From Deltaproteobacteria bacterium UBA2385 (GTDB lineage Bacteria; Myxococcota_A; UBA796; UBA2385), in NCBI GenBank assembly GCA_002343455.1, contig DDSR01000440.1, positions 1 to 17,175 of the forward strand: a stretch of DNA of 17,175 nt, read 5' to 3'. Under the pieces are notes generated by a model. It searched no databases, was not told the DNA's origin, and was given only the letters and a program-made list of their open reading frames with translations. Below, piece after piece: positions 6,353 through 13,087 of the stretch. Position 1 is the first letter of the stretch, and every line of letters begins with the position of its first letter. A program made the position numbers and the translations under genes.

Positions 6353-6916
6353 ATGCGCACTGAGACCCTCTTCCTCGCGGCCACCTTCGCCTCCCTCGCC
6401 TCCCTGATCGCCTGCGGCGACAAGGACGGCGACGACACCTCCACCGGCGACGGGGGCACCGAAGACGGGGGCACCGAAGACGGCGGCACCGAGGACGGCG
6501 GCACCGAGGACGGCGGCACGATGGACGGCGGCACCGCGGACGGCGGCGGCGGCGACGGCGGCGCCGAGATCGACTGCGAGACCGCGGTCTGGGATGACCT
6601 GGAGGGCGCCGATCGCATGACCTTCATGAACGACTGCGTCGTGCCCGTCATGCGCCCCATCTTCCAGACCCTGGACTCCGAGCGCTTCGCCGACTTCAAC
6701 TGCACCAGCTGCCATGGCGCCGACCTGGGCGGCGGCACCTACGCCATGCCCGGCGCCATCATGCTCGACTACCCCAACAGCGACTCCTGGCCCGAAGGCT
6801 ACGCCGAGTACATGGGCATGCAGGTGATGCCGGCCATGGCCGAGCTGCTGGGCACGACCATCTTCAACCCCGAGACGAACCCCGACGGGTTCCAGTGCAA
6901 CAGCTGCCACAAGTAG
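6353..6916 (+). CDS. CxxCH (cytochrome c-like) lipoprotein with DGG linker
   Basis: A 187-residue predicted lipoprotein. A signal peptide ends in the lipobox LASLIAC (Cys21). It is followed by an acidic linker of about eight DGG-containing pentads (about 33-70) that would hold the functional part away from the membrane. The C-terminal domain (about 74-187) has two heme-attachment-type motifs: CTSCHG (C117, C120, H121) and CNSCHK (C182, C185, H186). The second lies one residue from the C-terminus. Methionines in YMGMQVMPAMAELLG could act as axial ligands. An envelope electron-transfer or c-type cytochrome role is likely but unproven, as CxxCH can also bind other metals. A CGGAG sits about 8 bases before the ATG. 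A membrane-protein gene follows after 8 bases. Confidence 0.8.
   Translation: MRTETLFLAATFASLASLIACGDKDGDDTSTGDGGTEDGGTEDGGTEDGGTEDGGTMDGGTADGGGGDGGAEIDCETAVWDDLEGADRMTFMNDCVVPVMRPIFQTLDSERFADFNCTSCHGADLGGGTYAMPGAIMLDYPNSDSWPEGYAEYMGMQVMPAMAELLGTTIFNPETNPDGFQCNSCHK
6449..6562. repeat. 15-bp coding tandem repeat in the CxxCH lipoprotein gene
   Basis: Seven full 15-base units of the form GACGGCGGCACCGAG, and a partial eighth, encode the DGGTE-like pentads of the linker. The first two units are identical (GACGGGGGCACCGAA) and so are the next two (GACGGCGGCACCGAG). This pattern suggests stepwise duplication. Confidence 0.9.
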
Positions 6917-6924
6917 GCTGAACG

Positions 6925-7554
6925 ATGCGCGCGCTCGGCTCGCTGCTGCTGCTGGCCGCCCTGGTCCTGTTGTACCTGGGCGAGTTCGACCGCAAGAGCG
7001 AGCTGGCGCTGCACATCGTCGAGCTGGACGGCCGGCTGCGCTTCGTCAAGGCATGGAGCGTGGCCGGCCTCCTCGCTGTGCTGTTGCTGCTCCCCGGCTT
7101 CGTCCAGGGCCTGCTGCGGGGCAAGCCGGCCACCGTCACGCAGGCCGGGCACCGCTCCGGGCCGCGGCGAGCGGCCCCCGAGGCGAGCCCCCTGGTCGGC
7201 CCCTGGCGCGAGGCCATCACCACCCGGCTGCGGGCCTTCGAAGGCCATGGCTGCCGGATCCTCCTCGACCAGGCCCAGGGCCTGCCCATCACCCTGGTCA
7301 TGGAGCACCTCACCCCCCGCCGCTGCGAGGAGGCCATCACCGAGCTCGGCCAGCTCTTCCAGAGCCTGCCCCTGCCGCCGCGGGTCCGCTTCCGCTTCGA
7401 GAGCTGCCCCGAGCCCGGCAGCCCGCGCCACCACCTCGTCGCCAAGGCCTTGGGCCAGGCCCTCGACCCGGCCTCCTTCAAGGCCGTGCCCAACGCCGAC
7501 CAGGTCGACGTCCTGTTCCACTCGCCGGACCCGCGCTGGCGAAGCGACTGGTGA
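6925..7554 (+). CDS. Two-helix membrane protein, unknown function
   Basis: A 209-residue protein I do not recognise. Hydrophobic helices at about residues 3-18 and 44-66 bracket a short charged loop (EFDRKSELALHIVELDGRLRF). A soluble domain of about 140 residues follows (GPWREAITTRLRAFEGHGCRILLDQ, with later predicted alternating beta and alpha segments). It begins 8 bases after the CxxCH lipoprotein, with a poor ribosome-binding site that overlaps that gene's stop, so co-expression is likely. A shared envelope role with the lipoprotein is possible but only inferred from position. The stop codon abuts the stop of the convergent SGNH gene with no gap. Confidence 0.65.
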   Translation: MRALGSLLLLAALVLLYLGEFDRKSELALHIVELDGRLRFVKAWSVAGLLAVLLLLPGFVQGLLRGKPATVTQAGHRSGPRRAAPEASPLVGPWREAITTRLRAFEGHGCRILLDQAQGLPITLVMEHLTPRRCEEAITELGQLFQSLPLPPRVRFRFESCPEPGSPRHHLVAKALGQALDPASFKAVPNADQVDVLFHSPDPRWRSDW

Positions 7555-8520
7555 TCAGGTCTCGATCGTAGACAGAAACAGATCCGCCAGCTCCCAGTGG
7601 CCCGTCGGGTTGGGGTGGATGCAGGTGTTGTCGAACCAGACCTCGGCGTCCTCGCCCCGGAAGCACTCGTTCTCGGGATCGCCGGCGTGGAAGCCGTGCC
7701 CGCAGAAGCTCTCGAGCATCAGCACCATGTCCAGGCCGTGGCGCACCGCCAGCTCCATGTAGGCCTCGGAGATGTAGATGTAGCCGTCGCGGAGCTGGGG
7801 CACCGTCCCCGAGAAGCCGAAGGTGCCGGCCAGCGGGCAGGAGTCCAGGTCGCCCGTCGCGTCCGTGAACTCGTACACATTGGCGAAGACCACGAAGACC
7901 CCGTTGGGGAAGCGGTCGCTGCGGGCGGGGTCCTCGGCCAGCGGGTCGGACCCCTCCTTCATCCAGCCGAGCGCCTCGTCGAGCAGCCCCACCGCCCCGT
8001 CGATCAGCTCCTTGGCGGCGTCGGTGCCCTCGGCCGCCACCGTCTCGGCCGCCTCCAGCATGTCGTTGCCGCCCACCGTCATCACCACCAGCGTGCGGCG
8101 GTCGTCCCCGCCCTCGGGGAAGCACAGCGGGATCCCGCGGTCGGCGTGCGGCAGCAGGTCGTCCGTGCGCGCCCCCCACTCCGAGCAGTCGTCCACCACC
8201 AGGTCTTCGCCCCAGGCCTCCTTCAGCCGGCGGGTCATCACCGAGCGGTAGTACTCGTCCTCGGTCGAGGGCGGCGTGCCCGCCGTGACGCTGTCCCCCA
8301 GGAAGACCACGCGCTCGATCCCGTCGATGTCCTGGTGATCCGTGCCCGCGCAGTGGTCGGGCACGATGGCGCCCAGGTCGTCGTAGGCGGGGAAGCCCTT
8401 GCTCTCGTCGCCGATGTCGGGGAAGCAGCGCTCCTTGATGGTGCCGGCGGGGGCGGGGGTGGAGGAGGAGGTGTCCACCGCGGAGGGCGAGGCGCAGGCG
8501 AGGAGGAGGAGGAGGTGCAT
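7555..8520 (-). CDS. SGNH/GDSL-fold hydrolase lipoprotein
   Basis: A 321-residue predicted lipoprotein with a very short signal (MHLLLLLAC, Cys9). SGNH blocks are visible. Block I is VVFLGDSVTAG with nucleophile S77, block II the Gly in SEWGARTDD (G116), and block III VGGND (149-153). Block V is around D297-NTCI-H302 (DNTCIHPNPTGH). The Asp-to-His spacing is wider than the usual DxxH. Many cysteines suggest disulfides in the envelope. The family comprises esterases, lipases and acyl-ester hydrolases, and the substrate is not evident. The ATG at 8520 is chosen for the lipobox. The sequence before it is C-rich with no Shine-Dalgarno, but TATCCT lies 6 bases upstream, so the message may be leaderless. 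An ATG at 8598 would bury the signal peptide. Confidence 0.85.
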   Translation of the reverse strand: MHLLLLLACASPSAVDTSSSTPAPAGTIKERCFPDIGDESKGFPAYDDLGAIVPDHCAGTDHQDIDGIERVVFLGDSVTAGTPPSTEDEYYRSVMTRRLKEAWGEDLVVDDCSEWGARTDDLLPHADRGIPLCFPEGGDDRRTLVVMTVGGNDMLEAAETVAAEGTDAAKELIDGAVGLLDEALGWMKEGSDPLAEDPARSDRFPNGVFVVFANVYEFTDATGDLDSCPLAGTFGFSGTVPQLRDGYIYISEAYMELAVRHGLDMVLMLESFCGHGFHAGDPENECFRGEDAEVWFDNTCIHPNPTGHWELADLFLSTIET

Positions 8521-8526
8521 GGGGGG

Positions 8527-8532
8527 AGGATA
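8527..8532 (-). promoter_or_regulatory. Possible -10 element (TATCCT) for a leaderless SGNH lipoprotein mRNA
   Basis: TATCCT on the minus strand lies only 6 bases upstream of the ATG at 8520, where transcription would be expected to start. Together with the absence of a Shine-Dalgarno this suggests a leaderless transcript. No good -35 is visible, so the call is tentative. Confidence 0.25.
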
Positions 8533-8552
8533 GCAGGGGGTGATGCCCAAGC

Positions 8553-8754
8553 GGCAGGAGTGACCCCGGGAAGTCCAGTCCGCCGGAGTGTTCGCCACCT
8601 CTTGCTTTCCTGCCTTCCTGCCCTCCTGATTTCTGAGACCCGGCCGGCCAGCTGAGGAAGGCAGGAAGAGAGGAAGGCAGGAGTGTCGTGTCCGGGTCGT
8701 TGGGGGCAGCCCAGTCCGTTGGCGAGTCCGCCACCTTCCTGATGGCCGACCCGG
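8553..8754. repeat. Imperfect tandem duplication between SGNH and GxxExxY genes
   Basis: Two related copies lie at about 8553-8643 and 8676-8754. Each starts with GGCAGGAGTG (8553 and 8676). Each then has a 26-base block with 21 identities (CCAGTCCG..GG.G.GT.CGCCACCT at 8575-8600 and 8711-8736), then TCCTGAT (8624 and 8737), and ends in GACCCGG (8637 and 8748). Copy one has 23 extra bases of CTTCCTGCC-type sequence before TCCTGAT. The second copy ends one base before the GxxExxY stop codon. This fills most of the 235-base spacer 8521-8755, where I see no gene. Confidence 0.7.
8607..8667. repeat. Inverted repeat (13-bp stem, 35-base loop) with AGGAAGGCAGGA copies
   Basis: TTCCTGCCTTCCT at 8607-8619 is a perfect reverse complement of AGGAAGGCAGGAA at 8655-8667. 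A further direct copy of AGGAAGGCAGGA begins at 8671, 16 bases after the first. The pair could form a hairpin in RNA or DNA downstream of the GxxExxY gene and upstream of the SGNH gene. It has no T-run of terminator type. Confidence 0.75.
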
Positions 8755-8755
8755 A

Positions 8756-9139
8756 TCAGTCGGGCGACGGCCGGGCCAGAACCCGCTTGATTTCCAACGT
8801 TGCTTTGGCGAAGTTGAGTAGCAGCCCGTGCTGCCGGTCCACCGCGCGAAGGTAGGAGCGGACCATGGCGAAATGGGCGGGGTTGAGCTCCTTGATGGCC
8901 TTCAGCTCGACGACGATCTGATTCGCGACGAACAGATCGAGCCGATGCCGGCCGACTTCAACGTCCCGATAGACGAGGCCGACGGTAAACTGGCGCTCGA
9001 AGGGTATCTTCCGATGGCCCAGCTCGACGGCGAGCGCCTCCTCGTAGATGGACTCGACGAAGCCGGGTCCAAGGGTCCTGTGCACCTCGATGGCCGACCC
9101 GATGACCTGGCCGCTCAACTCTTCCAACTCCAGGGCCAT
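8756..9139 (-). CDS. GxxExxY-family protein (PDDEXK-like)
   Basis: A 127-residue protein of the GxxExxY family, matching its usual length of about 125. The name motif is G26-F-V-E29-S-I-Y32, preceded by VIGSAIEVHRTLGPG. Nuclease-like residues D68 (HRLDLF) and E78-L-K80 (VVELKAI) resemble a PDDEXK core. The conserved end LLLNFAKATLEIKRV is present. The biochemical role of the family is not established, and a DNA or RNA nuclease activity is inferred from the fold. A GAGGAG about 7 bases before the ATG at 9139 supports the start. It follows the isocitrate dehydrogenase pair by 31 bases on the same strand, and repeats lie directly at its 3' end. These features suggest an inserted accessory unit. 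Confidence 0.9.
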   Translation of the reverse strand: MALELEELSGQVIGSAIEVHRTLGPGFVESIYEEALAVELGHRKIPFERQFTVGLVYRDVEVGRHRLDLFVANQIVVELKAIKELNPAHFAMVRSYLRAVDRQHGLLLNFAKATLEIKRVLARPSPD

Positions 9140-9170
9140 GCTCGTCTCCTCAGGGTCGTCTGCTCCCCCC

Positions 9171-10142
9171 TCACAGCCGCGCGATCACCGCGTCCCGCAC
9201 CTCCGCGGTCCCCGCCGTCCCCCCCATATCCACCGTCCGCACCCCGTCCTTCAGCGCCCCCAGCATGGCCGCCTCGATGCGCTGCTGCTCGGCCGTGAGG
9301 CCCATATGGCGCAGCATGGCGGTGCCCGCCTGCAGCATGGGCAGCGGGTTGGCCAGCCCCTTGCCGACCAGGGCCTCGGCCTTGCCGTGCGGGTTGCTGA
9401 ACAGGGCGACCCCCTCGCCGTAGGAGAGGGTGGTGCTGGCGGTGATGCCGCCGGCCAGGCCGCTGACCAGGTCGCTGACGATGTCGCCGAAGAGGTTGCC
9501 GGTCAGCAGGACGTCGAACTGCTGCGGGCGGGTGACCAGCTTCATGCAGAGGGCGTCGACGATGACCTCCTCGCTCTGGATGTCGGGGAACTCGGCGGCG
9601 ACCCGCTGGGCGGTGGTCAGGAAGAGGCCGTCGCTGCGCTTCATGATGTTCGACTTGTGGACGATGGTGACCTTCTTGCGGCCATGCTTGCGGGCCACCT
9701 GGAAGGCCCAGCGGGCGATGCGCTCGCAGGCGGCCTCGGTGGTGATCTTGATCGCCTCGAAGACACCATCGGTGACCTGGTGCTCGAAGCCGGCGTAGAT
9801 GTCCTCGCTGACCTCGCGGACGACGAACAGGTCGAGGTCGGGGAAGCGCGCGCCGCTGTGGGGCATGGCCCGCACGGGGCGGACGGCGGCCCAGACGCCC
9901 AGCGCACGGCGCAGGGCGACGAAGGGGGGCAGGCTGCCGACGGTGCGAGGGGCCTCGACGCGGGCGGCCAGGACGAGGCCGGTCTTGCGGGCCGAGGCCG
10001 CCACGACGTGGACGGTGTTCGGCGAGAGGGTCTGGACGTCCCAGTCGATCTCGAGGCCGGCGGCCTGGAAGACCTCCTGGACCACGCTGCAGGTCTCGGG
10101 GCCGATCCAGTCGCCGGGGACGAGGGTGATGCGGTGAGCCAT
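9171..10142 (-). CDS. Isocitrate/isopropylmalate dehydrogenase-family protein with altered active site
   Basis: A 323-residue member of the beta-decarboxylating dehydrogenase family. Retained residues include R78, R88, R109, Y116 (DIYAGFEH), K163 (VHKSNIM) and D220/D224 (GNLFGDIVSD). Several ligands present in the upstream paralog are changed. Ser and Asn of the substrate loop become P72 and F74 (SLPPFVALRR), and the N-terminal DGIGPE becomes DWIGPE. REN-T-E becomes REVSE, and the NAD loop HGTAPDIAG becomes HGKAEALVG, losing the NAD-specifying Asp. It may therefore be a non-catalytic or regulatory subunit, as in eukaryotic IDH3/yeast IDH1, or an enzyme with another substrate. The gene begins 7 bases after the upstream paralog's stop, with GAGG as ribosome-binding site, so the two are co-transcribed. 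Confidence 0.85.
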   Translation of the reverse strand: MAHRITLVPGDWIGPETCSVVQEVFQAAGLEIDWDVQTLSPNTVHVVAASARKTGLVLAARVEAPRTVGSLPPFVALRRALGVWAAVRPVRAMPHSGARFPDLDLFVVREVSEDIYAGFEHQVTDGVFEAIKITTEAACERIARWAFQVARKHGRKKVTIVHKSNIMKRSDGLFLTTAQRVAAEFPDIQSEEVIVDALCMKLVTRPQQFDVLLTGNLFGDIVSDLVSGLAGGITASTTLSYGEGVALFSNPHGKAEALVGKGLANPLPMLQAGTAMLRHMGLTAEQQRIEAAMLGALKDGVRTVDMGGTAGTAEVRDAVIARL

Positions 10143-10149
10143 GGTCGCC

Positions 10150-11148
<999 letters not shown>

Positions 11149-11222
11149 GGCCGGGGGGCTATCCAGGTACAGCGGGGGGGGCATGGGGCAGGACGCCCCC
11201 CCTCCGCCTCACTCCGCTCTCA

Positions 11223-11267
11223 CCCTCCCCCCGCTCGCGGGAGGAGGTGGCCCGAAGGGCCGGAGGG
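11223..11267. repeat. REP-like palindromic element with nested hairpins
   Basis: An outer 6-bp stem (CCCTCC 11223-11228 with GGAGGG 11262-11267) encloses two hairpins. These are CCCGC-TC-GCGGG at 11230-11241 and GGCCC-GAA-GGGCC at 11249-11261. The design resembles interspersed palindromic elements of GC-rich proteobacteria. It sits in the 133-base gap 11149-11281, just past the protease-fusion stop, and could also end that transcript. No promoter for the dehydrogenase pair is obvious in this gap. Confidence 0.6.
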
Positions 11268-11281
11268 GGGGCTGCCTTGGT

Positions 11282-13087
11282 TCAATGCCCGTGGAGCCCG
11301 TCTACGGCGGCACCGGCCGGGGCCTCGCCCAGCGCCCAGCGGATCAGCTCCGGCGTCAGCCGGTGCGCCAGGTACGGCGAGAACCTCCCCTCGACGCCGA
11401 GCTCGTCGGGGATGACGACGCCGACGACCGGCCCCCCGGGCCGGGCGGGGTCGCGCAGGGCGCTGCCGGGAACGGCGGGGTCCGCCAGCTCGGACTCCAG
11501 CACCATCAGGTGCGTGTAGAGCGTCCGCACCGTCGCCGGGCGCACGCCGGCACCGTCGGCGAGCTGCAGGTCGTGGACCGGTCGCTGGCCTGGCGCGGCG
11601 AGGCTCGCGGCCTCCGAGCCCTGGCCAGGCTCCACCTCGATCACCGCGAGCGAGGGCGCGGTCGAGGCGATGTGGACGGCGCGGACCTGCGCGCCGGCGA
11701 TACGAAGCTGCGAGGTCTCCGACGGCAGCCCGGCCGCCGCGGTCAGGATCCGGCTCGGGCCCAGGCGGATCCCCACCCGAGGCTGCCCGGCCTGGGTCCA
11801 CCGCAGCAGGGCGCCCTGGGGGGGCGGGGCGAGCGGGGGGCTCGCGGGCGCCGAGGCCTCGCCGGTGGGCAGGCGATGGAACAGCGCGACGGGCGAGCCG
11901 TAGGCGGCCCCGCCGCCGCCGAGGGCGGGCTCCGGCGTCGAGCCCCGGTCGGGCTCCGAGGGCGGCTCCCCCGCCGCCAGGGACCTGCCCCCGGTCCGCA
12001 GGACCTGCGAGGACCCGCCGATCATGCCCGCCGCGCGACCGATGTTCTCGACGAAGCGCCGAAAGCTGAGCTGGTAGCGCTCTCCCCGCGCCAGCGGCCA
12101 GGGGTCGTTGATCAGCACCTGGGTGCTGTCGAGGCCGCCGTCGCCGCGGAGCCCGACCACCACCACCGAGTGCAGGCCGGGGCTGGCCTCCCCGACCCAG
12201 AGGGGGCCGTACATCTCGAGGGCCTCGGCGAGGGCCAGCGGGGAGTTGAGCGGCTGTTCGATGGTGTGGAGGCGCCAGTGCCGGGCGAGGGTCGGGACGT
12301 CCGAGGGCAACAGGCCGATCCGGTAGGACTCCCAGCGGCCCGCCCCGCGCGCCACCTCGTCGGGCACGGTGTGGACGCAGTCGCGCCAGCCGACCAGCAT
12401 CGCCGCGGCCGCGGCCCAGCAGCTCATCCCGGTGAGCTGGGGGACCAGGGGGACCTGGTGCTGGATGTCGATCCGGGTCTCCTGGCCCCAGGCTGAGGGC
12501 GAGGGGCTCGCGAGGTCCGTCTGCCTGGCGATCGCTTGCGCCAGGGCCGCTCCCAGGCGGCCGTTGCGTCGGCTGAGCTCCAGGCGCCGATCGTCCTGGG
12601 CCGAGGTGGAGTAGCCCAGCACCAGGGTACAGGCGGCCGTGCCCTGGCGGTGGCGGGCGGGGTGCAGCAGGGGCAGATCGCGCCGGAGGACCCCGCGCCC
12701 CGCGCCGATCAAGGGGCTGGCCGCCTCGACCAGCTCGCGGGCCAGGCGGTGGCTCGCCGGGGAGGCGTCCGCGTGGATCCAGGCCTCCACGCCATGAGCG
12801 CGGTCGGCAGGGTCCCGTCCGAGCTCCAGGCTGACGAAGGCGCGCGCGCCGAGCTCAGCGGAGAGGCCCGCGCGCTGCTCGATGGAGGGGTTCTCGTCGG
12901 CCTCTCGCGTCAGGCGCACCGGGCGGCCCCCGGCAGACAACATGGAGCGGATCGCCTGCCCCAGCTCCAGGAGCCGGTGCTTGTCCAGGGTCCGGCTCCA
13001 GGCCCCTGCCCCGAGGCCGGGGGCCGATCCCCCCACGACCGCCTGGCCGCCGTGGGCGGGGTCCAGGACGATGAGGCCTCCGTTCAT
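11282..13087 (-). CDS. Papain-like cysteine protease flanked by degenerate amidase and trypsin-like domains
   Basis: A 601-residue three-part protein. Residues 1-190 resemble N-acetylmuramoyl-L-alanine amidase (Amidase_3): IVLDPAHGG keeps H12. The Glu ligand appears as D35, the His of the usual SIHAN is E88 (FVSLELG), and the catalytic Glu is gone (TLVLGYSTS), so activity is unlikely. Residues 205-355 look like an intact papain/C39-type cysteine protease: Q217, C223 in GMSCWAAAAAM, H306 in GLHSVVVVG, and N327/D328 in LINDPW. Residues 400-590 look trypsin-like with no triad: ILTAAAG instead of TAAHC, S479 for the Asp, and RPGGPV instead of GDSGGPV. No signal peptide is visible. GAGG lies 5 bases before the ATG, which overlaps the upstream stop as ATGA. 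The domain calls are by eye; the protease core is the firmest. Confidence 0.75.
   Translation of the reverse strand: MNGGLIVLDPAHGGQAVVGGSAPGLGAGAWSRTLDKHRLLELGQAIRSMLSAGGRPVRLTREADENPSIEQRAGLSAELGARAFVSLELGRDPADRAHGVEAWIHADASPASHRLARELVEAASPLIGAGRGVLRRDLPLLHPARHRQGTAACTLVLGYSTSAQDDRRLELSRRNGRLGAALAQAIARQTDLASPSPSAWGQETRIDIQHQVPLVPQLTGMSCWAAAAAMLVGWRDCVHTVPDEVARGAGRWESYRIGLLPSDVPTLARHWRLHTIEQPLNSPLALAEALEMYGPLWVGEASPGLHSVVVVGLRGDGGLDSTQVLINDPWPLARGERYQLSFRRFVENIGRAAGMIGGSSQVLRTGGRSLAAGEPPSEPDRGSTPEPALGGGGAAYGSPVALFHRLPTGEASAPASPPLAPPPQGALLRWTQAGQPRVGIRLGPSRILTAAAGLPSETSQLRIAGAQVRAVHIASTAPSLAVIEVEPGQGSEAASLAAPGQRPVHDLQLADGAGVRPATVRTLYTHLMVLESELADPAVPGSALRDPARPGGPVVGVVIPDELGVEGRFSPYLAHRLTPELIRWALGEAPAGAAVDGLHGH

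Noticed and set aside
7552..7557. TGATCA palindrome at the convergent stop codons
   Set aside because: It simply arises from two abutting TGA stops on opposite strands. There is no further symmetry.
7478..8734. N-terminally extended frames upstream of the SGNH gene
   Set aside because: They run through the repeat spacer, and starting there would place the lipoprotein signal in the middle of the protein.
11282..11860. Active trypsin-like serine protease at the C-terminus of the fusion protein
   Set aside because: The expected His, Asp and Ser positions read Ala, Ser and Pro, so only the fold, not the activity, is supported.
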